Shown here: positions 37,542 through 48,337 of the stretch, piece after piece
Position numbering within the stretch: position 1 is the stretch's first letter
How the letters are laid out: each line of letters starts with the position of its first letter
Assembly (NCBI RefSeq): GCF_013359905.1
Contig: NZ_JABMCC010000101.1
Coordinates: forward strand, 287,329 to 351,328
Source: Paenibacillus taichungensis
GTDB taxonomy: Bacteria; Bacillota; Bacilli; Paenibacillales; Paenibacillaceae
Length of the DNA: 64,000 bases
Direction: 5' to 3'
Made by a program: the position numbers and the translations under genes
The notes under the pieces: model-generated
Seen by the model: only the letters and a program-made list of their open reading frames with translations
Database searches by the model: none
Told to the model about the DNA's origin: nothing

Positions 37542-40500
37542 TTAGGCAATGACAGCTTCCTCATCTTCCAGTTTAACCGAAACGAGCTTGGATACTCCGC
37601 CCTCTTCCATCGTGACGCCATACAGCACATCCGCTTCTTCCATTGTGCCTTTGCGATGTGTAACAACGATGAATTGTGTTTGTTCCGAGAACTCACGTAA
37701 ATACTGGGCAAAACGCACCACGTTGGCTTCATCCAGTGCCGCTTCCACTTCATCCAGTACGCAGAACGGTACAGGCTTAACATGCAGTATAGCGAATAAA
37801 AGGGCCATTGCGGTCAACGCTCGTTCCCCGCCGGATAATAGCTGCAGGTTTTGCAGCTTTTTGCCTGGTGGCTGGGCGACGATATCTATGCCCGTATCGA
37901 GCAAACGCTCAGGGTCCATCAATACAAGATCCGCGCGCCCTCCGCCAAACAGCTTGGTGAAGACCGTGCCGAACTCCCGGCGAATCGCATCAAATGTTGC
38001 CTTGAATCGTTTGGCCATCTCATCTTCCATTTCTCGAATAACCTGATACAACGTTGTTTTGGCTTCGACCAGGTCATTCTTCTGCGTGCTGAGGAACTCA
38101 TACCGCTCGTTAACCCGCTGGAATTCCTCGATGGCTCCCAGATTGACGTCACCGAGAGCCGCAATGCTGCGCTTCAGTTTCTGAACCTCAGCTTGTGTGC
38201 TCTCCACATCTTCCGGTACTGGATAACGCTCCTTGGCAAGTTCATAGCCGAGCTCATACTCATCCATCAGTTTGCGCAGAATGTTTTCCAACTCAACATC
38301 AAGTCTGTTCACGGAAATTTCCGTTTGTCGCATCTGTTCCTCCACAGCTTTCAGCTGTGTGCGCTGTTCCTTCGTTTCACTCTCGGCAAGCTCAAGCTTC
38401 TTCGACAGCTCGCTTCGGGCAGCACGTTTGAAGTCCAGCTCCTGTGCAGATTCCGCTTTTTTCAGCTTGTACTGGTTAAGATCTTCAATCTGTTTAACAC
38501 TCTCAGTCTCTGTTTTCTTCAGATCTGCTTCCATGGAGGCCAGCAACGTGCGATTTTGACGAAGATCCTTCACCAGTGAATCCACTTCGCGCTCCAGACG
38601 CCGTAACTGCTCCTCGTTGGAGAATCGCTCCTGATCCAGTTTCCCCTCTCGGACTTTCAGATCGGTGAGTTGGGTCTGCAATTCCTCCTTCGCGGATTCA
38701 TTCGCTTTACGCGCAAATTCTGCGGCATGAATGGCACGATGAGTCGCCTTCTCTTCTTCCTCAAGTTGCTCCAGCTTCTTCACAGCAACATCGCGGGCTG
38801 TATCCATTTCTTTGATTTCTTCAGTAAAGCCGCTCTTTTCCTGCCCGGCTACGGCAACCTGTTCCAGTACGTGACGCAGTTCATGCTCAACCTGCTTCAT
38901 TTCCATTGAAGCCTGCTGTTCTGCATTCCGGGTGTCGTCTCCAGACTGACGCAGCTCGTCCAGCTTATCTTGGCACTGCTCCAGCTGAGTCTTTACATCC
39001 TCCACACTGCGATGCAGTTTTACGATCTGATTTTCGGTATCCAAAATATCTTGATCCAGCTGATCCAGCTGCCGTTTGCGGCTGAGCAGACTACCATTTT
39101 TCTTATGCTGGCTACCACCGGTCATCGAACCACCCGCATTAACCACATCGCCTTCCAGGGTTACGACCCTGAAACGATATTGGCAGCGAGCTGCGATCTT
39201 ATTGGCATCCTCCAGCTTTTCTGCAATAATGACATTTCCGAGCAGACTTCCAATGATCGCAGCATAACGGGATTCGTATTGTACAAGATCCGCACCAATT
39301 CCCACAAAACCATCCATGCCTTCGATCATCGAACGTTCCCCTGCACCAATGGTACGTGCACGAATAACATCCAGCGGGAGGAACGTAGCTCTACCCAATT
39401 GACGTTGTTTCAGAAAAGCGATCGCCTGTCTGGAAACCGATTCATTCTCCATGACGACATGCTGCAGGGAAGCGCCCATCGCCGTCTCTACCGCAAGTTC
39501 AATCTTCTCAGGCACTTTAACGAGCTCTGCAACAGCTCCATGAACCCCGTTCAGTGTACCTTTGCGTGATGCCTTAAGAACTTCTTTGACACCCAACATG
39601 AAACCGTCAAAATCATCCTGCATTTCTTTCATTGTATCGCGACGGGAGACCTGGGCTTCACGCTTCTGTTCCCATTTACGGACAGTGCCCCGGCTTTCTT
39701 CGAGCAGCTTCTGCAGCGATTGGAGACGTTCACTTTCCGTAATATAACCACCGCGCAGATCACTGATTTCCTTGCCTAAACGAACAACTTTTTTCTCAAT
39801 CTCCGTTTTGCGGGCTTCCAGCGTTTCCTTCTGGCCTTCCCACTTGCCGGATTCCTCAGTCGCTCGGTTCATTCGCCGTTCCAGCGTTTCTTTCTGTTGG
39901 TCCGCGTAACGAATTTCATTTCGTGTCTGAGCCATCTGATTCATCAGTTCCAGCAAGTTGCCCTTAAGGCTTTCCTCCTGCTGTTGGCTAATACCACCAG
40001 TGACACCGATAAGTTTGGCTTCTTCTTCGGACAGACGATTTCTTACGTCACTCAATTCCAGTTCAAGCTTGGCAAACTTTTCGCGTAATGCAAGTAACTC
40101 GGCTTCACGCTCCCGATGTCTCTCTTCACTCGCTGCAAGGGTCACTTTGAGCTGTTCCTGATTTGTCTGCAGATGACGCGAACGCTCCTTGAGCAGTTCC
40201 CCAAGTCCTTCGCTTTTCTCTGTTGCTTCACTGAATTGCAATAAGGCCGATTGCAGCTGTTCCGTCTCCGTTTCCAGCGTACGTAGTGCATTGCGGTCAC
40301 TTTCCAGCTTGGCATCATGAGTGGAGACGATTGCCGCCAATCCGACTTCTTCCTCTTTCAATGATTCAAGTCGTTGGTTCGCCTTGCTCCAGGAAGCATG
40401 AATTTGTTCAATCTGATACACATACATGGAGATTTCCTGTGACTTCAGCTGTCCACGCAATTCCTTGTAGTGGATTGCTTTCTCCGATTGTTCCTTTAAC

Positions 40501-41111
40501 GGACCAATCTGGTCTTCCAATTCGGTGACCAGGTCATGAATACGCAATAAATTCTGTTCCGTCTCATCCAGTTTGCGAGTAGCATCCCGTTTGCGAGATT
40601 TATATTTAACAATACCTGATGCCTCTTCAAAGATCCCCCTGCGATCCTCTGAACGGGTACTCAGAATCTCTTCGATTCGTCCCTGTCCAATAATCGAGTA
40701 AGCTTCCTTGCCGATTCCGGTATCCATAAACAATTCCGTAATATCCTTCAACCGACACGACTGCTTGTTGATAAAATATTCACTGTCTCCGCTGCGATGT
40801 ACACGACGCGTTACCGTTACTTCGCCAAAATCCAAAGCAAGCGCATGATCTTCGTTATCCAGCGTCAACGAAACTTCACCATAATTAACAGCCTTCCGTG
40901 CATCACTGCCGGCAAAAATGATATCTTCCATCTTGCCACCACGCAGTGATTTGGCACTTTGTTCCCCAAGAACCCAGCGTATGCCGTCTGAAATGTTACT
41001 TTTGCCACTTCCGTTCGGGCCCACAACCGCGGTTATGCCACGAACGAACTCCATTTCCGTTTTGTCGGCGAATGACTTGAATCCACCCAGTTCAATCCGT
41101 TTCAAAAACAT
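37542..41111 (-). CDS. smc: Chromosome segregation ATPase Smc
   Basis: 1189 residues from ATG 41111 (MFLKRIELGGFKSFAD), the conserved start of the family; a TTG 9 codons upstream is an alternative. Head ATPase Walker A GPNGSGKS is at 31-38. Two long coiled-coil arms (about 170-500 and 680-1020) flank the Gly-rich hinge (about 510-670). The C-terminal head carries the LSGGERALTAMALLFA signature. Smc with ScpA and ScpB organises the replicated chromosome. Confidence 0.97.
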   Translation of the reverse strand: MFLKRIELGGFKSFADKTEMEFVRGITAVVGPNGSGKSNISDGIRWVLGEQSAKSLRGGKMEDIIFAGSDARKAVNYGEVSLTLDNEDHALALDFGEVTVTRRVHRSGDSEYFINKQSCRLKDITELFMDTGIGKEAYSIIGQGRIEEILSTRSEDRRGIFEEASGIVKYKSRKRDATRKLDETEQNLLRIHDLVTELEDQIGPLKEQSEKAIHYKELRGQLKSQEISMYVYQIEQIHASWSKANQRLESLKEEEVGLAAIVSTHDAKLESDRNALRTLETETEQLQSALLQFSEATEKSEGLGELLKERSRHLQTNQEQLKVTLAASEERHREREAELLALREKFAKLELELSDVRNRLSEEEAKLIGVTGGISQQQEESLKGNLLELMNQMAQTRNEIRYADQQKETLERRMNRATEESGKWEGQKETLEARKTEIEKKVVRLGKEISDLRGGYITESERLQSLQKLLEESRGTVRKWEQKREAQVSRRDTMKEMQDDFDGFMLGVKEVLKASRKGTLNGVHGAVAELVKVPEKIELAVETAMGASLQHVVMENESVSRQAIAFLKQRQLGRATFLPLDVIRARTIGAGERSMIEGMDGFVGIGADLVQYESRYAAIIGSLLGNVIIAEKLEDANKIAARCQYRFRVVTLEGDVVNAGGSMTGGSQHKKNGSLLSRKRQLDQLDQDILDTENQIVKLHRSVEDVKTQLEQCQDKLDELRQSGDDTRNAEQQASMEMKQVEHELRHVLEQVAVAGQEKSGFTEEIKEMDTARDVAVKKLEQLEEEEKATHRAIHAAEFARKANESAKEELQTQLTDLKVREGKLDQERFSNEEQLRRLEREVDSLVKDLRQNRTLLASMEADLKKTETESVKQIEDLNQYKLKKAESAQELDFKRAARSELSKKLELAESETKEQRTQLKAVEEQMRQTEISVNRLDVELENILRKLMDEYELGYELAKERYPVPEDVESTQAEVQKLKRSIAALGDVNLGAIEEFQRVNERYEFLSTQKNDLVEAKTTLYQVIREMEDEMAKRFKATFDAIRREFGTVFTKLFGGGRADLVLMDPERLLDTGIDIVAQPPGKKLQNLQLLSGGERALTAMALLFAILHVKPVPFCVLDEVEAALDEANVVRFAQYLREFSEQTQFIVVTHRKGTMEEADVLYGVTMEEGGVSKLVSVKLEDEEAVIA

Positions 41112-41209
41112 AGGGTTTCCCGTCACCTCCTCTTGCAAATTTCAAATGTTGCATTCAGCGCCTAGTTATCGAACAGGAAAAGAAAATCCTGATCCTCCTT
41201 ACAAAAAAA

Positions 41210-41273
41210 AGAGCAAAAAGCAGTCCGGCCGATAAATTCCGCCAGGCGGACCCGCGGGCTGCTCTTTGCTCTT
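41210..41273 (-). terminator. Terminator of the fab-rnc operon
   Basis: On the minus strand AAGAGCAAAGAGCAG pairs with CTGCTTTTTGCTCTT over a long arm with a GC-rich interior, followed by TTTTTT. It separates rnc from smc. Confidence 0.85.
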
Positions 41274-41300
41274 CGTTTGTCTATGCGCTTACGGTAAAGC

Positions 41301-41999
41301 TCAGGCTTCCGGAAGCTTCAGTCGATCCAGCGCTGCAGATGCAGCCTGTTGTTCGGCTTCCTTTTTGGAACGTCCTGTACCTCTGCCAAGCCGTTCTTGA
41401 CCCATATGGACCTCGGAGACAAACTCCCGTTCATGGGCAGGGCCCCGTTCCTCAACAATACGGTATTCCAGAGCTCCCATATTGTGATGCTGAGTGAGTT
41501 CCTGCAATTCCGTTTTGTAATCGCTCATCTGCAACTTGCTGCCCAGAACGATCAACGGAAATACATGCTGATCCAGAAATGTCCGGACAGGCGCCAATCC
41601 CTGATCCAGATATAATGCACCGATGAAAGATTCAAACACATCCGCTAGCAAAGCCGGTCTAGTTCGTCCTCCCGTCAGTTCCTCACCTTTACCAAGAAGT
41701 ACATACTGCCCAAAACCCAACGCTTCAGCAAATTTGACGAGGGAAGGCTCACAGACAATGGATGCCCGCAGCTTAGTTAATTCACCTTCCGGCCGGTTAG
41801 GAAACAAATGATACAAGTATTCCGACACAGTCAGTTCCAGTACGGCATCGCCCAGAAACTCCAGACGCTCGTTATCCTGATGCTGACTGAACCGGTGTTC
41901 GTTTACATAAGAAGCATGGGTAAACGCTTGTTTTAAAAGCTGCCTGTTGTCAAATTTGATTTGAAGTTTGTGTTGTAACTGCTTCAGATCTTCACTCAA
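41301..41999 (-). CDS. rnc: Ribonuclease III
   Basis: 232 residues from TTG 41999 ([12 protein letters not shown]), with AAGGGG 8 nt upstream and 13 nt after fabF. A longer frame begins inside fabF and adds no conserved sequence. The RNase III signature [14 protein letters not shown] and the second block [18 protein letters not shown] hold the metal-binding acidic residues. The C-terminal dsRNA-binding domain starts near residue 165. It processes rRNA and double-stranded RNA. Confidence 0.93.
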   Translation of the reverse strand: MSEDLKQLQHKLQIKFDNRQLLKQAFTHASYVNEHRFSQHQDNERLEFLGDAVLELTVSEYLYHLFPNRPEGELTKLRASIVCEPSLVKFAEALGFGQYVLLGKGEELTGGRTRPALLADVFESFIGALYLDQGLAPVRTFLDQHVFPLIVLGSKLQMSDYKTELQELTQHHNMGALEYRIVEERGPAHEREFVSEVHMGQERLGRGTGRSKKEAEQQAASAALDRLKLPEA

Positions 42000-42012
42000 A
42001 CGAACTAGCCCC

Positions 42013-43251
42013 TTATGCTTCAAATTTTTTGAGAATAATGGTGGCATTGTGACCGCCGAACCCAAATGAATTGGACATGGCAATATTGACTTTAGTTTGA
42101 CGTGGAACGTTTGGAACATAATCCAAATCACATTCCGGGTCCTGATTTTCCAGGTTGATCGTTGGAGCAAGTGTCTGATGTGTCAGCGACAATCCGCAGA
42201 TTACGGCTTCCACGCCACCAGCAGCACCAAGCATATGACCTGTCATCGATTTGGTTGAACTCACCGCAAGCTTGTACGCATGATCACCAAACGCTTTTTT
42301 GATCGCAAGCGTTTCGGATCTGTCACCTACAGGTGTTGATGTACCATGTGCATTGATATAGTCCACTTCTTCTGGTTCGATACCCGCATTACGAAGAGCC
42401 ATCTTCATGCAACGAGCTGCTCCATCCGGATCAGGCTCCGTCATGTGATGTGCATCGCCAGTGAGACCGTAACCAATCACTTCGCCATAAATACGAGCAC
42501 CACGTTTTTGAGCATGTTCTAGGGATTCAAGAATCAGAACACCTGCGCCCTCGCCCATAACAAACCCGTCACGTTCTGTATCAAAAGGACGGCTCGACTT
42601 CGCCGGATCATCGTTACGTGTAGACATGGCACGCATTGCGCAGAACCCAGCCAGACCAGTTGGTCTAATGGTAGCTTCCGCACCGCCACAAATCATCGCA
42701 TCCGCATCACCGTTTGCAATCAGCTTGAAGGAATCTCCAATGGAGTGTGTTCCTGTAGCACATGCCGTTACCACGTTGATGTTAGGACCTTTCGCCCCGA
42801 GAGAAATCGACATCTGGCCAGAAGCCATGTTGGATATCATCATCGGAATGAAAAATGGGCTTACGCGTTTAGGACCTTTTTGCAGCAATGCATTATGTTG
42901 GTCCTCCCAAGTACCCAATCCACCGATACCCGATCCGATCGACACACCGAAACGCTCTGCATCAATGTTCTCGTCAATTTTCAGACCACTGTCTTCAACG
43001 GCCTTGAAACCAGCTGCTACAGCGAACTGAACAAAACGGTCCATTTTACGTGCATCTTTGCGATCCATGTACTCTTCCGGGTTGAAATCCTTGATCTCGG
43101 CTGCGATTTGAGTGGTGTATTCACTTACATCAAACGCCTCAATCTGAGAGATTCCGGACTTGCCTGCCATTAAACTGCCCCAGAACGTTTCTAAATCTTT
43201 TCCGAGCGATGTCATTACGCCCATTCCGGTAATTACAACTCTTTGTTTCAA
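42013..43251 (-). CDS. fabF: Beta-ketoacyl-ACP synthase II FabF
   Basis: 412 residues. FabF elongates acyl-ACP using malonyl-ACP. The catalytic Cys164 lies in [13 protein letters not shown]. The two His residues lie in [13 protein letters not shown] (about 303) and [12 protein letters not shown] (about 340). It lies between acpP and rnc, with a stem-loop upstream (43391-43422). Confidence 0.97.
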   Translation of the reverse strand: MKQRVVITGMGVMTSLGKDLETFWGSLMAGKSGISQIEAFDVSEYTTQIAAEIKDFNPEEYMDRKDARKMDRFVQFAVAAGFKAVEDSGLKIDENIDAERFGVSIGSGIGGLGTWEDQHNALLQKGPKRVSPFFIPMMISNMASGQMSISLGAKGPNINVVTACATGTHSIGDSFKLIANGDADAMICGGAEATIRPTGLAGFCAMRAMSTRNDDPAKSSRPFDTERDGFVMGEGAGVLILESLEHAQKRGARIYGEVIGYGLTGDAHHMTEPDPDGAARCMKMALRNAGIEPEEVDYINAHGTSTPVGDRSETLAIKKAFGDHAYKLAVSSTKSMTGHMLGAAGGVEAVICGLSLTHQTLAPTINLENQDPECDLDYVPNVPRQTKVNIAMSNSFGFGGHNATIILKKFEA

Positions 43252-43390
43252 ACCGACTCACCTCTATATCGACTGCATTACGCAAGTATTTTGTGGGAAT
43301 ATCCGCAAGCAGACGTCTAGCCAAGCAGGACCCGAAGATCCGTTTGACCTGCGCCGCTTGCGGAATGAGAAAAACCAATGAATGATGAGA

Positions 43391-43422
43391 AGTCCCGCCT
43401 GTTCGAAAACAGGTGCGGGACT
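43391..43422 (-). terminator. Stem-loop between acpP and fabF
   Basis: AGTCCCGCACCTGTT pairs with AACAGGCGGGACT on the minus strand. The following TCTCATC is weak for termination, so it is more likely a partial terminator or mRNA stabiliser that raises acpP relative to fabF. Confidence 0.5.
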
Positions 43423-43431
43423 GAATTGACT

Positions 43432-43665
43432 TTAGGTATGAGATTGTATGTAGTTTACAACTTCACCTACGGTCGTGATTTTTTCTGCATCTTCATCAGA
43501 GATTTCCAAATCGAATTCATCTTCCAATTCCATGACCAATTCCACTACATCCAAAGAATCAGCACCCAAATCTTCTTTGAAAGATGCTTCAAGTGTAACT
43601 TCAGCTTCGTCTGCGCCCAAGCGGTCGACGACGATGCGTTTTACACGCTCCAATACATCGGACAT
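43432..43665 (-). CDS. acpP: Acyl carrier protein
   Basis: 77 residues from ATG 43665 (MSDVLERVK), with GGAGGAGGTGA upstream; a longer frame adds 20 unconserved residues. Ser37 in [11 protein letters not shown] carries the phosphopantetheine arm. The protein is acidic throughout. It shuttles intermediates for the fab enzymes. Confidence 0.98.
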   Translation of the reverse strand: MSDVLERVKRIVVDRLGADEAEVTLEASFKEDLGADSLDVVELVMELEDEFDLEISDEDAEKITTVGEVVNYIQSHT

Positions 43666-43816
43666 CCGGTTCACCTCCTCCTTGGTATTATACGAGAATC
43701 GCAGGCAAAATGCCATAGAAGACATATGCGGCTCCCGGCCGGGGAACCCGGCCTTTTTCCGGCATTTCGGATCGTCCAGCGCCTGTTCCCCGACTATTGT
43801 TCAAGTCCGGGAAGAA

Positions 43817-44566
43817 TTACATGTACATGCCACCATCAACATGCAGTGTCTGCCCTGTCATATAGGATGAAGCTTCTGAAGCCAGGAACGTAACAACACC
43901 GGCGATTTCATCTGGCTGGCCCAGACGGGACAACGGAATACCGTTCAACATGTTGTCCACGATCTCCTGGGACAATTCCTTCGTCATATCGGTCTCAATA
44001 AATCCTGGTGCAACGCAGTTAACTGTGATGCCGCGGGAGGCAAGCTCACGTGCGGATGCCTTCGTCAAACCGATGACCCCTGCCTTGGCAGCAACATAGT
44101 TTGCTTGTCCAGCATTTCCGAGCACACCCACAACAGAGGAGATATTGATAATTCTACCAGACCGTTGCTTCATCATTGGACGCGTAACCGCCTTAAGACA
44201 GTTAAACACCCCTTTGAGATTGGTTTCGATTACCTGATCAAATTCCTCTTCTTTCATACGCATGATCAGATTATCACGGGTAATTCCAGCATTGTTGACA
44301 AGAATATCAACATTGCCCCACGCTTCAATCGTTGCTTTAACCATTTGTTCGGCTTCATCCATCTGGCCCACATTCGCTTGAATCGTAATTGCCTGGACAC
44401 CTTTGGCGCGAATCGCTTCCGCTACTTCCTCAGCTGCCGCTTGACTGCCCGCATAATTCACGGCCACGTTGGCACCTGCCTCGGCCAAAGCGAGTGCAAT
44501 ACTACGCCCGATACCACGGGACGCACCAGTAACGAGCGCATTTTTGCCTTGTAATGGTTTAGACAT
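43817..44566 (-). CDS. fabG: 3-oxoacyl-ACP reductase FabG
   Basis: 249 residues from ATG 44566 ([14 protein letters not shown]), with AAAGGAGG upstream. It is an SDR enzyme with [15 protein letters not shown] for NADPH, the [21 protein letters not shown] block with the Ser-Tyr-Lys triad, and a C-terminal [13 protein letters not shown]. It lies between fabD and acpP. Confidence 0.97.
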   Translation of the reverse strand: MSKPLQGKNALVTGASRGIGRSIALALAEAGANVAVNYAGSQAAAEEVAEAIRAKGVQAITIQANVGQMDEAEQMVKATIEAWGNVDILVNNAGITRDNLIMRMKEEEFDQVIETNLKGVFNCLKAVTRPMMKQRSGRIINISSVVGVLGNAGQANYVAAKAGVIGLTKASARELASRGITVNCVAPGFIETDMTKELSQEIVDNMLNGIPLSRLGQPDEIAGVVTFLASEASSYMTGQTLHVDGGMYM

Positions 44567-44603
44567 AATCATTCCTCCTTTCCCCAAATCTAATCATTGT
44601 TAA

Positions 44604-45536
44604 TCAAATTAGTGCAGCTGCCGTTGCTTCGAGCGTCTCAAGACTGTTTACATTGTACAGTTTAACGGTTTTATCTGTTTTTTTAATCAAACCTGTTAAC
44701 ACACTGCCAGAGCCAATCTCGATAAAAGTATCTACACCTTGCTCAATAAGCCATGTCACACTGTCTTCCCATAAAACCGGAGAATAGACCTGAGCTGTCA
44801 ATAAATCCTGAACCTTACCGTCCTCCACAGGTCTTGCAGTCACATTCGCGACTACAGGGACCGCTCCGGGTGAGAACGAAACAGTTTTCAGTTTCTCAGC
44901 TAGCTTCTCTGCTGCACCCCTCATTAAGGAAGAATGGAACGGACCACTTACTTCAAGTGTGATGGCACGTTTGCCGCCTGCTTCCTTAACCCGTTCAGCG
45001 ACAGCAGCTACCCCTTCCTTCACACCGGAAATCACAATTTGTCCCGGACAGTTGATATTAGCAAGTTCAACTGCATGACCACTTTCGGATACGTCCCGGC
45101 AAAGCACCCCCAGCGCTTCCCGATCCGCACCCAATACCGCAGCCATCGCACCCTGTCCACCAGGAACAGCCTGTTCCATATATTGACCGCGTGCCCGCAC
45201 AATGCTTACCGCGTCCGCGAACGAAAGAACGCCCGCCGCGACCAGTGCACTGTATTCACCCAAACTGTGTCCAGCCATATAATCAGGCTGAATTCCTTTT
45301 TCTTTAAAAGCCTCAAACAATGCAATACTTGCTGTCAGCAGAGCCGGTTGCGTATTTGATGTCTGTTTCAACTCGGTCTCTGGTCCCTCAAAAACAAGAT
45401 TGCTCAGCGAGAAACCCAGCGTCTCATCGGCTATACGGAAAATTTCTGTTGCCGCAGGCACAGACTCATATGCGTCCTTGGCCATGCCCACAGTCTGCGA
45501 TCCCTGTCCGGGAAATACAAATGCTATTTTACCCAT
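44604..45536 (-). CDS. fabD: Malonyl-CoA-ACP transacylase FabD
   Basis: 310 residues from ATG 45536 (MGKIAFVFPGQGSQ); an ATG 3 codons upstream is also possible. The active Ser lies in GHSLGEYSALVA, with the His near SGPFHSSLM. It transfers malonyl groups to ACP. Confidence 0.96.
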   Translation of the reverse strand: MGKIAFVFPGQGSQTVGMAKDAYESVPAATEIFRIADETLGFSLSNLVFEGPETELKQTSNTQPALLTASIALFEAFKEKGIQPDYMAGHSLGEYSALVAAGVLSFADAVSIVRARGQYMEQAVPGGQGAMAAVLGADREALGVLCRDVSESGHAVELANINCPGQIVISGVKEGVAAVAERVKEAGGKRAITLEVSGPFHSSLMRGAAEKLAEKLKTVSFSPGAVPVVANVTARPVEDGKVQDLLTAQVYSPVLWEDSVTWLIEQGVDTFIEIGSGSVLTGLIKKTDKTVKLYNVNSLETLEATAAALI

Positions 45537-45563
45537 CCATTTCATCTCTCCCAGCTGTCTAAT

Positions 45564-46553
45564 TTACCAAACGAGTACCGATGCGCCCCACGTCAAACCG
45601 CCACCAAAACCAACCATAAGCACGGTATCTCCGGCTTTCATGCGGCCTTCTTCAGCAGCTTCTACCAAAGCAAGCGGAATGGAGGCTGCAGATGTGTTGG
45701 CGTATTTATCCACATTGACTACAACTTTCTCTTCTGGAAGCTCAAGTCGCTGCATTGCAGATTGGATAATCCGAATATTGGCTTGGTGAGGAACAAACAG
45801 ATCCACGTCCGTACGCTCCAGGCCAGCCTTGCGCAGTACTTCGATTGTCGCTGTACCCATCACCCGTACTGCAAATTTAAACACTTCACGGCCATTCATG
45901 TAAATGTAATGTTTTTTGTTCTCAACTGTTTCTACGGATGCAGGCAGACGGGAACCGCCGCCCTCCATTTGAAGCAGGCTTCCACCCGCACCTTCAGCTC
46001 CGAGATCGAATGATTTAAATCCACGGCCTTCCGGCACTTCACCAACGATAACCGCGCCCGCTCCGTCGCCAAACAGCACACAGGTATTACGGTCGGTATA
46101 GTCAGTAATACGAGACAAACAATCTGCACCAATAACAAGTGCATTGTTGTACATGCCGCTTTGGATAAAGCTCGTTGCTGTTGCCAGACCGTATACAAAT
46201 CCGGAGCAGGCAGCAGACAAGTCAAATGCCGCAGCGCCCTTGGCACCAAGTTTATCTTGCAAAATACAAGCAGTAGAAGGGAATGAAGAATCCGGTGTAA
46301 TAGTTGCCACAATAATCAGATCAAGATCACTGCCAGTCATGCCAGCAGATTCAAGTGCTTTAATAGCTGCCTCGTATGCCAGGTCCGAAGTCGCCTGATC
46401 CGGTGCAGCGATGTGACGTTCCTTGATTCCTGTACGACTGACAATCCACTCATCATTCGTATCGACCATTTTCTCCAAATCGCTGTTTGTCAAAATTTTC
46501 TCAGGTACATATTTACCTGTACCGATAACCCCTACCGGGCGCAAATTATTCAT
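45564..46553 (-). CDS. fabH: Beta-ketoacyl-ACP synthase III FabH
   Basis: 329 residues from ATG 46553 (MNNLRPVGVIGTGKYVPE). A GTG at 46565 overlaps the plsX stop but has no room for a ribosome site. The catalytic Cys lies in DLSAACSGFVYG (about 116), the His in VPHQANIRI and the Asn in YANTSAASIPLAL. It starts fatty-acid synthesis from acyl-CoA and malonyl-ACP; branched-chain starters are usual in this group. Confidence 0.96.
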   Translation of the reverse strand: MNNLRPVGVIGTGKYVPEKILTNSDLEKMVDTNDEWIVSRTGIKERHIAAPDQATSDLAYEAAIKALESAGMTGSDLDLIIVATITPDSSFPSTACILQDKLGAKGAAAFDLSAACSGFVYGLATATSFIQSGMYNNALVIGADCLSRITDYTDRNTCVLFGDGAGAVIVGEVPEGRGFKSFDLGAEGAGGSLLQMEGGGSRLPASVETVENKKHYIYMNGREVFKFAVRVMGTATIEVLRKAGLERTDVDLFVPHQANIRIIQSAMQRLELPEEKVVVNVDKYANTSAASIPLALVEAAEEGRMKAGDTVLMVGFGGGLTWGASVLVW

Positions 46554-46561
46554 GTCGTCAC

Positions 46562-47557
46562 TCACTTCCCGCTAATTTCCTTAGATATGCTCTCCACCAG
46601 CTGGTTCTGTACTGCAATCCGTGCTTGACGCACAGCATTTTTGATGGCATTGCCATCAGCCGATCCATGACTTTTCACCACAAGTCTGCTCAAACCGAGG
46701 AGTGGTGCACCACCATGCTCGGTATAATCCAGTTTCCGCTTCAAACCGCGCAGCTCAGGCATGAGCACAGCAGCAGCCAGTTTGCTTTTGAGCGACGATG
46801 AGAATTGTTCCTTAAGCAGAGCGAAAATGGCACCCGCTGTGCCTTCGAGGGATTTGAGCAATATATTCCCGGCAAATCCATCACATACAAGTACATCACA
46901 TGCGCCTGTAAGCACGTCACGGGCCTCTACGTTACCAACAAAACGAATTGGAAGTTGCTCGAGCAATGGATAAGCATGTTTGGTTAACTCATTCCCCTTA
47001 CCAGGCTCCGTTCCCACATTGAGCAGACCCACTCTTGGTGACGCGATTCCCTGCACTTTTTGCCGATACAAGCTTCCCATCAGACCATATTGTGCGAGGT
47101 GCTCCGGTTTGGCATCCATATTCGCGCCGAGATCAAGTGCAAGTACACCCACATCATCGATCGTTGGAATCATGGGCGCAAGCGCCGGGCGCTCAATACC
47201 TTCCATACGGCCTACCACCAGCAAGCCGGCTGTCATCAGCGCTCCGGTATTGCCCGCTGAGATCATGGCGTCTGCTTCGCCTTCCTTAAGCATACGACCT
47301 GCAACCACCATGGAGGCATCCTTCTTGCGACGGACTGCCTTCACCGGTTCGTCATCCGAACCGATCACTTCGGAAGCATGCCGAATAGTCAGATTAGCAG
47401 GTTTGGCACCTGACTGACTCAGAAGAGGTTCCAGCTTGGCTTCATCGCCGACCAGGACGATCTGTGTATCCGCCCATTCCGTTGCCGCGGCGATCGCACC
47501 TTCTACTGTTGCCGCAGGTGCGTTATCGCCTCCCATGGCATCAATGACGATTTTCAT
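46562..47557 (-). CDS. plsX: Phosphate acyltransferase PlsX
   Basis: 331 residues. It makes acyl-phosphate from acyl-ACP for phospholipid synthesis. MKIVIDAMGGDNAP and SAGNTGALMTAGLLVVGRM, plus VCDGFAGNILLK, are family blocks. Its start overlaps the fapR stop by 4 nt, so the two are coupled. Confidence 0.97.
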   Translation of the reverse strand: MKIVIDAMGGDNAPAATVEGAIAAATEWADTQIVLVGDEAKLEPLLSQSGAKPANLTIRHASEVIGSDDEPVKAVRRKKDASMVVAGRMLKEGEADAMISAGNTGALMTAGLLVVGRMEGIERPALAPMIPTIDDVGVLALDLGANMDAKPEHLAQYGLMGSLYRQKVQGIASPRVGLLNVGTEPGKGNELTKHAYPLLEQLPIRFVGNVEARDVLTGACDVLVCDGFAGNILLKSLEGTAGAIFALLKEQFSSSLKSKLAAAVLMPELRGLKRKLDYTEHGGAPLLGLSRLVVKSHGSADGNAIKNAVRQARIAVQNQLVESISKEISGK

Positions 47558-48156
47558 CCCAAATGACCTCCTTCTACGCTGTCTTCTCCACCTGAACGGT
47601 AGATTACAAAGTTGCCTTGAAACACCATTTCTTCACCCACATATGTGAATACTTCCACTTTGGCTTTGCCCTTTTGACCCGAGATCGATCTCACATAAGC
47701 CTTCGCAATACATTTCTCAGACAAATGGACCGAACGGACAAAACGAATGTCTGCGGAAGCCGTCAGTGCAATCTCGTCATTAATAACGGCTACAGCCAAT
47801 GAGTTGGCCTGTGCAAAAACATAGTGTCCCCGAGCAATGCCCGTTCTCGAAAATACGTGTTCTTCCTTAATCTCAAACAAGGAGATCCCACTCTTGTCCA
47901 GCTGCAAGTCCACAATATCACCGATAATCTCATGCAGGGGCAAGGAGCGCACCTGATCATAGGAACGCTCCGCCATCAGTTTCATCCGCTCCCGAAGCTC
48001 GGGAATCCCAAGCTCCAGTCTGTCGAGACGAATCGTCTGAATACTCACCTTCAATTGGCGTGTAAGTTCCTGATCCGTCACAAACGGGTTGTCTTCGATC
48101 ATTTTGGTTAACTGCTGCTGCCTCTGTCTCTTCGGTACACGTTCGATGCCTGACAC
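47554..48156 (-). CDS. fapR: Malonyl-CoA-responsive repressor FapR
   Basis: 200 residues. An N-terminal helix-turn-helix (LTRQLKVSIQTIRLDRLELGIPELRER) is joined to a hotdog-fold effector domain (FSRTGIARGHYVFAQANSLAVAVINDE) that binds malonyl-CoA. The start is GTG 48156. FapR represses fap/fab/plsX genes when malonyl-CoA is low; its operator lies upstream at 48294-48310, so it is probably autoregulated. Confidence 0.96.
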   Translation of the reverse strand: MSGIERVPKRQRQQQLTKMIEDNPFVTDQELTRQLKVSIQTIRLDRLELGIPELRERMKLMAERSYDQVRSLPLHEIIGDIVDLQLDKSGISLFEIKEEHVFSRTGIARGHYVFAQANSLAVAVINDEIALTASADIRFVRSVHLSEKCIAKAYVRSISGQKGKAKVEVFTYVGEEMVFQGNFVIYRSGGEDSVEGGHLG

Positions 48157-48293
48157 CCCCCGCTGTATCGTTTAAGGAACCGCCTAATCCGGTCAGTTCA
48201 ATATATTCTTTCACGTTGCTTCTATAGTTGCATCCCTGTTCAGCAGGGTCGTTCTCACACATATTATGGTTCATGTTTATGTAACGTCAAATC

Positions 48294-48310
48294 TTAGAAC
48301 CTGGTACTAA
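48294..48310. promoter_or_regulatory. FapR operator
   Basis: TTAGAACCTGGTACTAA differs from the B. subtilis FapR consensus TTAGTACCTGGTACTAA in one position. It lies just downstream of the fapR -10. Confidence 0.85.
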
Positions 48311-48337
48311 ACTATAGTATATCTCATCCCGTGTCAA
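48311..48337 (-). promoter_or_regulatory. Promoter of the fapR operon
   Basis: TTGACA, 15-nt spacer, TATAGT on the minus strand, directly upstream of the FapR operator. Confidence 0.6.

Noticed and set aside
43729..43760. GC-rich hairpin GGCCGGG/CCCGGCC with a T run between acpP and fabG
   Set aside because: The T run is on the plus strand while the operon reads on the minus strand, so it is not a terminator for these genes; listing it would be misleading.
47957..48274. A 105-residue reading frame overlapping fapR on the same strand
   Set aside because: It overlaps the well-supported fapR frame and has no family features.
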